Assembly: GCF_014692515.1 (NCBI RefSeq)
Contig: NZ_JACOIK010000015.1
Coordinates: forward strand, 1-64,000
Length of the DNA stretch: 64,000 nucleotides
Source of the DNA: Sphingobacterium micropteri
GTDB taxonomy: Bacteria; Bacteroidota; Bacteroidia; Sphingobacteriales; Sphingobacteriaceae
Reading direction: 5' to 3'
In this document: piece after piece, positions 26,735-36,486 of the stretch
Layout: every line of letters begins with the position of its first letter
How positions within the stretch are numbered: the first letter of the stretch is position 1
Translations under genes and position numbers: made by a program
The notes under the pieces: generated by a model
The model's database searches: none
Told to the model about the DNA's origin: nothing
Seen by the model: the letters and a program-made list of their open reading frames with translations, nothing else

Positions 26735-28153
26735 GTGAAACGAAGAACCTTTATTCAAAACTCGGCTATACTTGGAGCAGGTATGTTAGCCCACAATTTT
26801 TCTTTTGGTAGCCCTAGTCAGGTATTTCCCGTCGTAAGAGTTAGCGAGAAAGACCGGCACTTTAAAAGCCCGGTCATTGAGAAACTCATTAAAGAGTTCC
26901 AAACTAATGTAGCAGACAAGGAGCTGGGCTGGCTGTTCAACAATTGTTTGCCGAATACGTTGGACACGACTATTTATGATGAATCAACCTCACAACAAAA
27001 GCTGACTTATGTCATTACAGGAGATATTGATGCGATGTGGCTGCGGGATAGTAGTGCGCAGGTATGGCCGTATCTACCTTTTATGCGAAAGGACAAGCAC
27101 CTTCAGAACCTAATTCTCGGATTGATCAACAAACAGTCCAAGTGTATCAATATCGACCCATATGCCAACGCGTTCTATAACGACCCGACGAAAAAGGGCG
27201 AATGGTTTTCTGATCATACCGATATGAAGCCTGGAATCCATGAGCGTAAATGGGAGATTGATTCACTCTGTTATCCAATACGCCTCGCTTATGCCTATTG
27301 GAAGGAAACAAAAGATACGACGCCTTTTGACAACGAATGGGTGCGGGCGCAAGAAAATATCTATAAGACATTTGTCGAGCAACAACGCAAGGAAAACTTA
27401 GGACCTTATAAATTCGAACGTACAACGTCGCGTGGGACAGATACCTTACAGGTCGATGGATATGGTTATCCTGTTAATCCCGTAGGTTTGATCTGTTCAA
27501 GTTTTCGCCCATCCGACGACTGTAGCATATTCTTATTCTTGATTCCAGCCAACCTGTTTGCGGTAGTTAGCCTGCGACAGTCGGCTGAAATCTTGCGTAA
27601 AGTCAAAAACAATACTGAATTGGCAGCTAAAATGGAAGGATTGGCCAATGAAGTCGAGGATGCGGTTAACAAATATGGTATCATTGACCATCCAGTGCAT
27701 GGACGTGTCTACGCTTACGAAGTAGACGGATTCGGTAGTTACTTGATGATGGACGACGCCAATGTGCCTAGTCTGTTATCGTTACCTTATCTGGGTGCGG
27801 TGGATGTCAATGACGAAGTCTATCAACGTACCCGGCGTTTTGTGCTGTCAGAAAACAATCCGTTCTATTTCAAAGGAAAGGTAGCTGCTGGCATCGGTGG
27901 GCCACATATTGGCCGTGATATGATATGGCCTATGGCACTGATTATTCAAGCGCTAACGTCTACAAGTGATACCGAAATACGTCAATGTATCCAGACATTG
28001 AAAAACACGCATGGTGACACCGGATTTATGCACGAATCGTTCCACAAGGACGATCCGAAGAAGTTTACCCGACACTGGTTTGCCTGGACAAACACGTTGT
28101 TTGGTGAATTACTATGGAAAGTGTACCAAGAGAAACCGGAGTTGCTGCGTTAA
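26735..28153 (+). CDS. GH125 exo-alpha-1,6-mannosidase
   Basis: The product has 472 residues from a GTG start at 26735. The N terminus MKRRTFIQNSAILGAGMLAH is a Tat-like or Sec signal. GH125 signatures include YVITGDIDAMWLRDSSAQVWPYLP near residue 90, SSFRPSDDC, GIGGPHIGRDMIWPMALI, and TGFMHESFHKDDP with a conserved Glu. The family removes non-reducing alpha-1,6-mannose by inversion without metal. It is expected in the periplasm, finishing oligosaccharides made by GH76. It is the first gene of the mannan operon. An overlap of alternative starts with SusC is not needed (see next gene). Confidence 0.92.
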   Translation: MKRRTFIQNSAILGAGMLAHNFSFGSPSQVFPVVRVSEKDRHFKSPVIEKLIKEFQTNVADKELGWLFNNCLPNTLDTTIYDESTSQQKLTYVITGDIDAMWLRDSSAQVWPYLPFMRKDKHLQNLILGLINKQSKCINIDPYANAFYNDPTKKGEWFSDHTDMKPGIHERKWEIDSLCYPIRLAYAYWKETKDTTPFDNEWVRAQENIYKTFVEQQRKENLGPYKFERTTSRGTDTLQVDGYGYPVNPVGLICSSFRPSDDCSIFLFLIPANLFAVVSLRQSAEILRKVKNNTELAAKMEGLANEVEDAVNKYGIIDHPVHGRVYAYEVDGFGSYLMMDDANVPSLLSLPYLGAVDVNDEVYQRTRRFVLSENNPFYFKGKVAAGIGGPHIGRDMIWPMALIIQALTSTSDTEIRQCIQTLKNTHGDTGFMHESFHKDDPKKFTRHWFAWTNTLFGELLWKVYQEKPELLR

Positions 28154-28188
28154 ATAACTTTATTATAAACCAAATAAGCTATTACTTT

Positions 28189-31100
28189 ATGAACAAAACA
28201 TGTATTGTCATCCCATTGCTTATTTATCTTTTGGGTTTTACTGTCAATAGTTATGCTATAGATGCGAAACCGATCAAAGGAGATAAGCATGGTCTAAATC
28301 AATCAACCTATATCGGGGTTGTAAAAGATAAATTAGGAAAACCGATAGTAGGGGCTACTATTTCTATACGAAATCGTCCAACCACAACCCAGACGGATAG
28401 TGACGGACAATTTTCCATAGTGGCTTCCGCAGGCGATGTAATCGAAGTCTCTTTTTTAGGGTATGCGCAAGCGAATATTTCGTTGGGGCAGCAGACACTA
28501 TTAAATATCACCTTGGAAGATGCCATAAATACGGAACTAGACGAGGTCATCGTTATTGGTTACGGGACAACTACCCGCCGACGTGTAGTGGGTGCTGTGG
28601 ATAATGTCAACTCGGATCTCATTGAAAATAGGCCCGTTACTAACTTGACACAGGCGTTGCAAGGAACCATGCCGAGTTTGAATATTCAGCAACGAAGCAT
28701 GAATCCGAATGATAATACCCTGAATATTAATATCCGGGGTATTGGAACCATGAACAAGAATTCACCGTTAATCGTTATCGATGGATTGGTGTCTGATAAT
28801 GCTAGCTTGGACCGCTTGAATCCCAATGATATCGAAAGTGTTTCCGTATTGAAGGATGCCGGTACTGCAGCGATCTACGGATCCCGGAGTGCCAATGGCG
28901 TGTTGTTGGTCACGACCAAAAAGGGAAAGAAAAATCAAAAACCTACGTTACGTCTGAGTACACAGACTGGTATGCAAACGCCTAAGATTCTTTTTAGACC
29001 CGTGGAAGGGTATCAAAATGCGACGTTGAAAAACTTGTCATTGACCAATGTGAATGCCCCTGCTCAATTTACGCCAGAACAAATTCGGGATCTCTACGAT
29101 CACCGAGCGGAAGAGGAGTGGAATTATGATGTCATTCTTCGGGATGGTCTACAACAAAATTATAATGTGACGTTGAGCGGCGGAAGTGAAAACACCACCT
29201 ACCTGTTTTCAGGTGGGTTTTTAGATCAGGAAAGTAATTTTGCCGGTGATTTCGGTATACAGCGCTATAACCTACGAGCGAATGTTACTTCGGATATAAA
29301 CGATCGTATAAAAATCAGTAGCATTTTGAACTACGCTCGGAACAATAATAAAGCTTCCACAGCCAGTAATGCAATTATCAATTCTTCGCGAATTCCACCC
29401 TATTATTACTACCGAATGCAGGCGGATAATGGGAAGTATTTAGTCAACAATGCGTTGACCGATCAAAATCCATTAGCGGAACTTCGAGATGGAGGACGGA
29501 TTGACTCGGACAATGATTATTTCAATGTCAATCTTGGATTGGATGTCAAAATTATTGACGGATTGAAACTGAGGGGAGTGTTCGGGGCAGATATGTTCTC
29601 CAACCATCGTTATACGCGGCGTTTACAGATTCCGCTGTATTCAAGCCCAGACGCCACAACACCTTTAGTGTTTGTTAATACCGAACGAAACACAGAAGAT
29701 TATAATGAAAAAACGTATCTGTTAAATTATCAACTCTTATTGGATTATGATAAAACATTCGACAAACACCAAGTTACTGGTTTGTTTGGCGCAAGTAATG
29801 AATCTTATACACGGCGCGCAAACGAAATCCGGCTCCGCTTTACGGATCCGATTCTAGGTGTACCCGTTTCGGAAACGGAAATATTGCCCAGTAGCTATGT
29901 TTCGCCGCAGCAAACTCAGCAGACTGGTTTGAGTTCCCTGTTTGCTCGTTTGGGTTATTCCTTTGATCAAAAATACTTTATAGAAGGGAGCTTCCGTTAC
30001 GATGGATCATCCAAATTTTTAAAAGAGAACAGATGGGGTTTTTTTCCATCGGTATCCTTAGGCTGGCGACTGTCTGATGAGTTATTTATGGATAGTTACC
30101 GGGACAAAATAGGCGATGTAAAAATACGAGGTACATATGGTCATCTCGGTAATCAGGATATAGACAATTATCAGTATTTAACGGTCTATACCCCATATAC
30201 TAACGCTTATGGTTTCAACAATACGCCTGTAGCAGGTGCGGGATTCCGATATGGTAATGAAACCATTTCGTGGGAGACAACGAAATCGTTTAACATCGGA
30301 GCGGATCTTACCTTTTTTAGCCAACGTTTAAATGCTAGCTTAGATTATTTCAATAATAAAACGGTCGATATTTTGACAGAACCTAATCTTTCAGCGGTTT
30401 TTGGAACCAAGCTAGGGAGTCTGAACATTGGAGAGATGGTCAACCGTGGATGGGAAATTTCGGTAAGCTATGGTTTCGAAACCGGAAATGCCAAGCACCG
30501 CGTTGGTGGAAATGTGGGTGATACTTTCAATAAAGTTACTAAGTACACTAATGATGAAGATATCTTAACAAGTGACAATATAACAAAACTAATCCGTGTC
30601 GGCGTGCCTTTTATGTCTTATTACGGTTATAAAACCGCAGGTTATTTCCAAAGTATGCAGGAAATTGAGGCGGCAGCACTTCCTGTGGGTGTAGCGGCGG
30701 ATGATCTGAAACCGGGAGATGTCCGTTATGTAGACCGGAATCAGGATGGAGTTATCGATGGCAGAGACCGCTTCGTGCTGGGATCCGGTTTTCCGAGATT
30801 TACGTTCGGGTTTACCTATGATGTGTCTTATAAAGGTTTTGACTTTGGCATGTTGGTTCAAGGGTCCGCTAAACGGGATATGATGGTTCGGGGCGAATTG
30901 GTGGAACCGTTTCATTCCAACTATTCATTCGTGATGTATCAACATCAATTGGATTATTGGACACCCACCAACACGAATGCGACGTGGCCGCGTCTGACCG
31001 CTGCCGGCGCGACATCCACCGCAAATAATTATGGGCGTGACTCCGATATTTATATGTTTGATGGTGCCTACGCCCGACTCAAAAATATTCAACTAGGGTA

Positions 31101-31308
31101 TATCATACCAAATACATATAGTGAAAAAATTGGTGTCGCCAATATGCGGATATTTGTTAACGCACAAAATCTGTTGACACTAAGTAAAAATTCCTGGATT
31201 GATCCGGAGTCATCAGAATTCAACTCCAATATGAGTGGTAGTGCGAATAGCGCCCGTAATTATCCGACACTGAAGTATTATGGTTTTGGTTTAGATATTC
31301 AATTTTAG
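28189..31308 (+). CDS. SusC/RagA-family TonB-dependent outer-membrane transporter
   Basis: The product has 1039 residues from the ATG at 28189 (MNKTCIVIPLL... signal). A longer frame from 28114 would overlap GH125 and place the signal internally, so it is rejected. The order is signal, carboxypeptidase-like domain (IGVVKDKLGKPIVGATISI), plug (VVIGYGTTTRRRVVGAV; GIGTMNKNSPLIVIDGL; SANGVLLVTTKKGKK) and a 22-strand barrel ending with F. It imports mannan fragments into the periplasm with TonB energy. The partner SusD lies 7 bp downstream. It is a complete transporter. Confidence 0.95.
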   Translation: MNKTCIVIPLLIYLLGFTVNSYAIDAKPIKGDKHGLNQSTYIGVVKDKLGKPIVGATISIRNRPTTTQTDSDGQFSIVASAGDVIEVSFLGYAQANISLGQQTLLNITLEDAINTELDEVIVIGYGTTTRRRVVGAVDNVNSDLIENRPVTNLTQALQGTMPSLNIQQRSMNPNDNTLNINIRGIGTMNKNSPLIVIDGLVSDNASLDRLNPNDIESVSVLKDAGTAAIYGSRSANGVLLVTTKKGKKNQKPTLRLSTQTGMQTPKILFRPVEGYQNATLKNLSLTNVNAPAQFTPEQIRDLYDHRAEEEWNYDVILRDGLQQNYNVTLSGGSENTTYLFSGGFLDQESNFAGDFGIQRYNLRANVTSDINDRIKISSILNYARNNNKASTASNAIINSSRIPPYYYYRMQADNGKYLVNNALTDQNPLAELRDGGRIDSDNDYFNVNLGLDVKIIDGLKLRGVFGADMFSNHRYTRRLQIPLYSSPDATTPLVFVNTERNTEDYNEKTYLLNYQLLLDYDKTFDKHQVTGLFGASNESYTRRANEIRLRFTDPILGVPVSETEILPSSYVSPQQTQQTGLSSLFARLGYSFDQKYFIEGSFRYDGSSKFLKENRWGFFPSVSLGWRLSDELFMDSYRDKIGDVKIRGTYGHLGNQDIDNYQYLTVYTPYTNAYGFNNTPVAGAGFRYGNETISWETTKSFNIGADLTFFSQRLNASLDYFNNKTVDILTEPNLSAVFGTKLGSLNIGEMVNRGWEISVSYGFETGNAKHRVGGNVGDTFNKVTKYTNDEDILTSDNITKLIRVGVPFMSYYGYKTAGYFQSMQEIEAAALPVGVAADDLKPGDVRYVDRNQDGVIDGRDRFVLGSGFPRFTFGFTYDVSYKGFDFGMLVQGSAKRDMMVRGELVEPFHSNYSFVMYQHQLDYWTPTNTNATWPRLTAAGATSTANNYGRDSDIYMFDGAYARLKNIQLGYIIPNTYSEKIGVANMRIFVNAQNLLTLSKNSWIDPESSEFNSNMSGSANSARNYPTLKYYGFGLDIQF

Positions 31309-31315
31309 TGTACAA

Positions 31316-32953
31316 ATGAAAAAATTAAGATATATAAAGCAAATCTGCATCGTTGCCTTATTGCTGGCCCTTGGTAGCTGCAATACCATGGATCCCATTC
31401 CGACGAATGATTTCACCGATGCGAATTTTTGGACATCTCCAGAGAATGCCGAATTGATAGTGAATATGGCTTACAATCAAATGTATTCTGCGGATAAGAT
31501 GTGGAACGATGAAGCATTAAGCGATAATGTATTTGAAGGACGAACAAATACGGATCAACGGATTATTCGAAACGGGATTGCTGACCCTTCTCTGGGTCTT
31601 TTCGATACCGAATGGGAGTGGGCCTATGGGGGTCTGAAGACATGTCATGTGTTTTTGCAGTTTATCGATATTGTTCCGGGCATGACAGCAGAACATAAAG
31701 AAAGACGTAAAGCCGAGGTTCGGTTTATAAGAGCTCATCTTTATTTTAGGTTGGTAAATTTCTATGGTGATGTGCCGTTCTTTACATCCGATGTATCGCT
31801 AGACGAGTCGCAGCGCGTACCCCGTACGTCGAAGGAACAGGTTATGTCGTTTATTCATCAGGAACTGGATGAAATCATCCCACTTCTACCCAGCCGTAAT
31901 CAACTTTCAGCGGCAGATAATGGGAGAATCACCAGTGGCGCAGCAGTGGCATTTCAGGCTCGTGCATATTTGTACGAGAGTAATTGGTCAAAAGTCATTG
32001 AATATGGTGATAAGCTGATTAACCAAGGAGAGACGTTTGGTAATTATAGCTTATTTCCGAGTTATGCCGGCTTGTTTGAAGCGGCAAACGAGTACAACCA
32101 GGAGGTGATTTTGGATTATGCTCATGTTCCATCCGTAAAATATTGGAGCAAATATTACGATGCGGCTCCTTTATCGGCAGGAGCACGGCTCAATGCTTAC
32201 GCTCCTTTACAAGAGCTAGTGGATAGCTATTTGACAACGAACGGTCTTACTGTACAAAATGACCCGACCTATAATGACAATAATCCTTATACGAACCGTG
32301 ATCCTAGACTGGCAGCATCGGTGGTCTTTCATGGGGGGCAATGGACGAGTTTTGATGGAACTACCAAAACGATCTATATCAGGCCAGGTACTGGCGGGAC
32401 CGCAGAGGAGCGAATGGATGTTTATATAAACTCCAGCTCCAATTCTACCGCTACGGGATATTATATGCGGAAATATTATGATCAAACGGCGATTACCAAT
32501 TATCAATCCGGACTGAATATCATCATGTACCGCTATGCCGATGTATTGTTGATGTATGCCGAGGCTCTCAATGAACAGAACGATATGGATGAAAATGCAT
32601 GGAATAACACCATCGGTGCGATAAGGGAGAGAGCTGGATTTACGAACCCTACGGCACTTTCGTATCCATCCACGGCTACGCAAGCTCAATTGCGGGAGAT
32701 TATTCGTAACGAAAGGAGAAGTGAATTGGCGTTGGAAGGATTACGCTATTATGATATTATTCGTTGGAAGGCAGGAACCCAGTATCTGAATGGTTTTGTT
32801 CATGGGGCTAAATTTGCTAATGGTGGCACAGCTTACATTCAATTGGATAATAGGAGATTCGATGAAAATAGAGATTACCTCTGGTCAGTGCCCAGAGCGG
32901 AGATGGATATTAATAATAATTTAAGACCAAATAATCCGGGTTACGGAAACTAA
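31316..32953 (+). CDS. SusD/RagB-family nutrient-binding lipoprotein
   Basis: The product has 545 residues with a lipoprotein signal (VALLLALGSCNTMD). TPR-like helices and typical SusD phrases appear: RFIRAHLYFRLVNFYGDVPFFT, MYRYADVLLMYAEALNEQ, ELALEGLRYYDIIRWK, and the C-terminal DYLWSVPRAEMDINNNLRPNNPGY. It sits on the SusC pore at the cell surface and captures the glycan. It is paired with the SusC gene upstream and followed 17 bp later by the SusE-like gene. Confidence 0.95.
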   Translation: MKKLRYIKQICIVALLLALGSCNTMDPIPTNDFTDANFWTSPENAELIVNMAYNQMYSADKMWNDEALSDNVFEGRTNTDQRIIRNGIADPSLGLFDTEWEWAYGGLKTCHVFLQFIDIVPGMTAEHKERRKAEVRFIRAHLYFRLVNFYGDVPFFTSDVSLDESQRVPRTSKEQVMSFIHQELDEIIPLLPSRNQLSAADNGRITSGAAVAFQARAYLYESNWSKVIEYGDKLINQGETFGNYSLFPSYAGLFEAANEYNQEVILDYAHVPSVKYWSKYYDAAPLSAGARLNAYAPLQELVDSYLTTNGLTVQNDPTYNDNNPYTNRDPRLAASVVFHGGQWTSFDGTTKTIYIRPGTGGTAEERMDVYINSSSNSTATGYYMRKYYDQTAITNYQSGLNIIMYRYADVLLMYAEALNEQNDMDENAWNNTIGAIRERAGFTNPTALSYPSTATQAQLREIIRNERRSELALEGLRYYDIIRWKAGTQYLNGFVHGAKFANGGTAYIQLDNRRFDENRDYLWSVPRAEMDINNNLRPNNPGYGN

Positions 32954-32970
32954 CAATAAATTATATACAG

Positions 32971-34116
32971 ATGAAAAAGTTAACAACGATATTATATGTT
33001 TCTATTGCTTTACTGGTATCCGTGGTATCCTGTAAGTCAGACGATATGAATTACAAAGACGCTACCGTTACGGCAGTAAATACGCTGTACGAACCCATAG
33101 ATAATCGAACGATTAAGATTTTGAGTTCAAACACGGCGTCTGTTTATTTTGAATGGGAACGTGTCCGTGTAGAAGATTCGGGCGCCGCATTATACGAAGT
33201 TGTGTTCGATAAAAAGGGCAATAATTTCGAAAACCCATTGTATACAATGGTATCAGACAACAATGGTTATTCTAATGGCGCAACGGTAACCCATCGTATA
33301 TTGAATCGTATTGCCAGTATGGCGGGCGTTGCACCCGGTGAGACTGGTGAACTGATCTGGACAGTCGTGGCATCAAGGGGAATTAATACCGCAGTTTCCG
33401 CAGTTGTGCGTCATGTAAGTATTACCACACTCGACGGTTTTGTGGACATTCCGGAAGAGTTGTTTCTTACCGGAGAAGGAAGTGAGGCGGGGAACGTGCT
33501 GACTGGCGCCATGCCTTTTAAATCGGTAGCGCCTGGAGAGTATGAGATATTTGCACAATTAACTACAGGAAGTACTTATCAATTTGTGGACCGAAATCAA
33601 GGCACGCCAAGGGCGTTTTATAGCGATGGTAATCTGAAATTGATAGAATCGAATACAGATGAAAGCAGCACGGCAGCCAAAAACGGTGTGTTCCGTATCC
33701 AGGTGGATTTTAATACGGCTACTGTCGCAATGACCGAGATAAAAACACTAGGCTTATGGTTTTCTCCCGATAATAAAGTATTATGGAATTTGAATTATGA
33801 AGGAAAAGGCATTTGGTCAGGGTCTGGCGTGGTAAACTTTAAACAAGAAGGATGGGGTCGTGATGAGCGTTACAAGTTCCAATTGACGGTCAACGATGGG
33901 CAGGATCGGACAGTACAACTAGGTACTTTGAACGGTACGGATTCTAAACCTACATCACAGTCTCCTCCGTCCTATTATTTTGTGAAATGGATAGAAAGCC
34001 CGACACAATGGGACGACAAATGGAAATTTGTAGATGCAGTTGATGGTAAATCACCTACCATAAAGGTTGTACTCCAAGGAGATAAAGAATATACGCACTC
34101 GGTAACCGTAAACTAA
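32971..34116 (+). CDS. SusE-like surface glycan-binding lipoprotein
   Basis: The product has 381 residues with a lipoprotein signal (LLVSVVSCKSDD). The N-terminal part resembles the SusE domain (NTASVYFEWERVRVEDSGAALYEVVFDKKG), an Ig-like fold. The C-terminal part (about 160-381) contains two SusF/E-type modules (LFLTGEGSEAGN; KVLWNLNYEGKGIWSGSG) with aromatic residues that may contact sugar. Position between SusD and GH76 agrees with a surface glycan-binding protein that helps SusCD. Sequence similarity among such proteins is low, so ligand identity is inferred from the neighbours. Confidence 0.82.
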   Translation: MKKLTTILYVSIALLVSVVSCKSDDMNYKDATVTAVNTLYEPIDNRTIKILSSNTASVYFEWERVRVEDSGAALYEVVFDKKGNNFENPLYTMVSDNNGYSNGATVTHRILNRIASMAGVAPGETGELIWTVVASRGINTAVSAVVRHVSITTLDGFVDIPEELFLTGEGSEAGNVLTGAMPFKSVAPGEYEIFAQLTTGSTYQFVDRNQGTPRAFYSDGNLKLIESNTDESSTAAKNGVFRIQVDFNTATVAMTEIKTLGLWFSPDNKVLWNLNYEGKGIWSGSGVVNFKQEGWGRDERYKFQLTVNDGQDRTVQLGTLNGTDSKPTSQSPPSYYFVKWIESPTQWDDKWKFVDAVDGKSPTIKVVLQGDKEYTHSVTVN

Positions 34117-34123
34117 AGAAGAA

Positions 34124-35257
34124 ATGACTATGAAAACTTATGTATGGTTGTTTATAAGTGTCGGACTTATACTGTCATCTTGTCAAAAATTCGAAGATGA
34201 ATATGTATATGAAACTGAAACCGTGGATAACTGGTCTGCAGTTGCCGATACAGCGTCCGATGCGTTGATTGCCGCTTTTTGGAATGAAGAAGGCTATTTT
34301 AATTATGGAAGTAATAATTCGGATATAGGGTTTCAATATTGGCCGAATGCCCATGCTATGGATGTCGTGATTGATGCCTATGAACGGACGGGTGATAATA
34401 AATATTTAGCCTATTTTGATCCATGGTATGAAGGGGTTTTCATGAAAAATGGGAACACCTATCTAAATCCGTTTTATGATGATATGCAATGGAATGCCCT
34501 GACGATGCTCCGCATGTACGAGGCGACCGATCAGGAGAAGTATCTGAATACCGTATTGTTCTTGTGGGATGATATTATTGCTGGTTGGGAAGAAAGTTTT
34601 GCCGATGGTGGAATCTCCTGGGTCAAAAATCAACGGTATAGTAAAAACGCATGTTCCAATGGACCAGCCAGTTTACTAGCAACTAGATTGTACCAATTGA
34701 CACAGGAACAGGTGTATTTGGACTGGGCGATTAAAATCTATGAATGGCAGAAAAACACCTTGTACAATAGAAGTTCGGGTGCGGTCTATGATAATATTAA
34801 TGGCAATACCGGCCAGATCAATACCGTAGCGCTTACCTACAATCAAGGAACTTTCTTAGGTACCGCCGTAAATTTATATGTAATCACCGGAGAACGTTTA
34901 TATCTCAACGATGCACAGAAAATTGCAAATTTCACGGTTTCCAAATGTATCGATGGTGCTACCAACCTACTACGAAATGAGGGGGTCGGTGACAATGCTT
35001 TATTCAAAGGGATTTTTGTTCGCTATTTTCTATATCTTTTGGATGTACAAGATCTTGATCAAGCATACCGGAACAAATTTGAAAACTTCTTGACACATAA
35101 TGCCACTGAACTGTGGGTGAAAGGACGTAATATACAAGGTAATCTATTCGGCCCGGCATGGGACCAAATTGCGTTGGGAAATGTACAATTGACAGCACAG
35201 GCTAGCGCTTGTATGACGATAGAAGCGAAAGCAAGGTTTATAAAAAATAAGTTATGA
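34124..35257 (+). CDS. GH76 endo-alpha-1,6-mannanase, lipoprotein form
   Basis: The product has 377 residues with a lipoprotein signal (VGLILSSCQK), so it is probably on the cell surface. The GH76 catalytic pair is the double Asp in NPFYDDMQWNAL (D119, D120). Further family segments are WVKNQRYSKNACSNGPASLLATRLY and YNQGTFLGTAVNLYVITGE. It cuts the alpha-1,6-mannan backbone of fungal cell walls endo-wise. An ATG 6 bp downstream (34130) is an equal start candidate. It overlaps the second GH76 gene by 4 nt (ATGA), so translation is coupled. Confidence 0.92.
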   Translation: MTMKTYVWLFISVGLILSSCQKFEDEYVYETETVDNWSAVADTASDALIAAFWNEEGYFNYGSNNSDIGFQYWPNAHAMDVVIDAYERTGDNKYLAYFDPWYEGVFMKNGNTYLNPFYDDMQWNALTMLRMYEATDQEKYLNTVLFLWDDIIAGWEESFADGGISWVKNQRYSKNACSNGPASLLATRLYQLTQEQVYLDWAIKIYEWQKNTLYNRSSGAVYDNINGNTGQINTVALTYNQGTFLGTAVNLYVITGERLYLNDAQKIANFTVSKCIDGATNLLRNEGVGDNALFKGIFVRYFLYLLDVQDLDQAYRNKFENFLTHNATELWVKGRNIQGNLFGPAWDQIALGNVQLTAQASACMTIEAKARFIKNKL

Positions 35258-36423
35258 TAAAATATTGCACGATAGTAATTTTAGTTTTTTTGACAGGAAT
35301 CGTTTTTTCCCAGGAGTCTTCATCAATGCATGGATCAACATCGGTAGATATGTTGAAAGCTGCGGATAGCTCATTGGATGTGATTCTAAAAAAATATGGA
35401 AGCAAAAAGACCTTTTTACTTCGGGAGAATTTCCCAGTAGATGGGGGTTACAAAGCAGACTATTTAGGCGATGATGCCAGCGGTAAACAAGAGTATGCCT
35501 ACCTTTGGCCCTATTCAGGAGGTTTATCTGCTACGGTTGCGCTCTATGAACACAGTGAAAGTAAAAAATATAAATCCATCATTGATAAATGGCTCATCCC
35601 CGGATTAGAAGAATATTATGACGATAAAAGAAAGCCCGCAGGCTATGCTTCTTACATCTCGTCTGCACCCGTATCTGACCGTTTTTATGATGATAATATC
35701 TGGATCGGGATCGACTTTACCAATCTTTATCTGTTAACAGGTGAGACGAAATACCTGGAAAAAGCAAAGATAGTTTGGGATTTCGTTTATAGCGGTCATG
35801 ATGATTTATTGGGCGGTGGCATTTATTGGTGTGAGCAAAAAAAGACATCTAAAAATACCTGTTCGAATGCACCAGCGGCAGTTTTTGCACTTAAATTATA
35901 TGAAGCCACTAAGGAAGGTAAGTATCTAGGAATGGGTAAGTCCCTATATGAATGGACCAAGACCCATCTGCAAGATACAGATGGCGTCTATATGGATAAT
36001 GTCCGCTTAGATGGTAGTGTAGATCGGGCAAAGTATCCCTATAACTCGGGGCAGATGATCGAAGCTGCTGCTTTGTTGTATAAGATAACGAACGAACCGC
36101 ATTATCTTGAAGAAGCGCAGCACGTAGCCAAAGCGTCTTTCCATCATTTTTTTGAGACAGATGGCTCACACCGGTTAAAAAATAGTGATAATTGGTTTAT
36201 CGCTGTCATGATGCGGGGATTTGTCCAGCTCTATAAATTAGACAATAATCCCACTTACTTACAATCATTTCGTAAAAATCTAGATTTTGCATGGATGGCC
36301 AATAGAGATGAAAATGGTCTTTTTTATAAGGATTGGAAAGGAGAGAAGAAAAATGAGCGAAAATGGTTACTAGACCAATTTGCTATCGTTGAAATGTTCG
36401 CGAATATTTTAGTTTTGAAATAA
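35254..36423 (+). CDS. GH76 endo-alpha-1,6-mannanase, probably periplasmic
   Basis: The product has 389 residues with a Sec signal peptide lacking a lipobox Cys (VILVFLTGIVFSQ), so it is likely periplasmic. The catalytic double Asp lies in DRFYDDNIWIGI (D146, D147). KNTCSNAPAAVFALKLYEATKEGKYL and YNSGQMIEAAALLYKITNE match GH76. It shares the fold but is clearly diverged from the GH76 gene it overlaps. It probably shortens imported oligosaccharides before GH125 acts. It is the last gene of the mannan operon and is followed by a palindromic repeat. Confidence 0.9.
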   Translation: MIKYCTIVILVFLTGIVFSQESSSMHGSTSVDMLKAADSSLDVILKKYGSKKTFLLRENFPVDGGYKADYLGDDASGKQEYAYLWPYSGGLSATVALYEHSESKKYKSIIDKWLIPGLEEYYDDKRKPAGYASYISSAPVSDRFYDDNIWIGIDFTNLYLLTGETKYLEKAKIVWDFVYSGHDDLLGGGIYWCEQKKTSKNTCSNAPAAVFALKLYEATKEGKYLGMGKSLYEWTKTHLQDTDGVYMDNVRLDGSVDRAKYPYNSGQMIEAAALLYKITNEPHYLEEAQHVAKASFHHFFETDGSHRLKNSDNWFIAVMMRGFVQLYKLDNNPTYLQSFRKNLDFAWMANRDENGLFYKDWKGEKKNERKWLLDQFAIVEMFANILVLK

Positions 36424-36453
36424 ATTTTTGGTTGAAGTGAGTGTGAAGATAGT

Positions 36454-36481
36454 GTAGAGACGCTACATCCAGCGTCTCTGC
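36454..36481. repeat. Palindromic repeat and possible bidirectional terminator (copy 1)
   Basis: The stem GTAGAGACGCT / AGCGTCTCTGC (11 bp, one G-T pair) has the loop ACATCC. It lies between convergent genes. The element at 43099-43130 has the same plan (GTAG-GACGC stem with an ACAT-containing loop). Confidence 0.6.
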
Positions 36482-36486
36482 ATTAT

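Noticed and set aside
28114..28188. N-terminal extension of SusC overlapping GH125
   Set aside because: It would bury the signal peptide; the ATG at 28189 begins a normal signal sequence.
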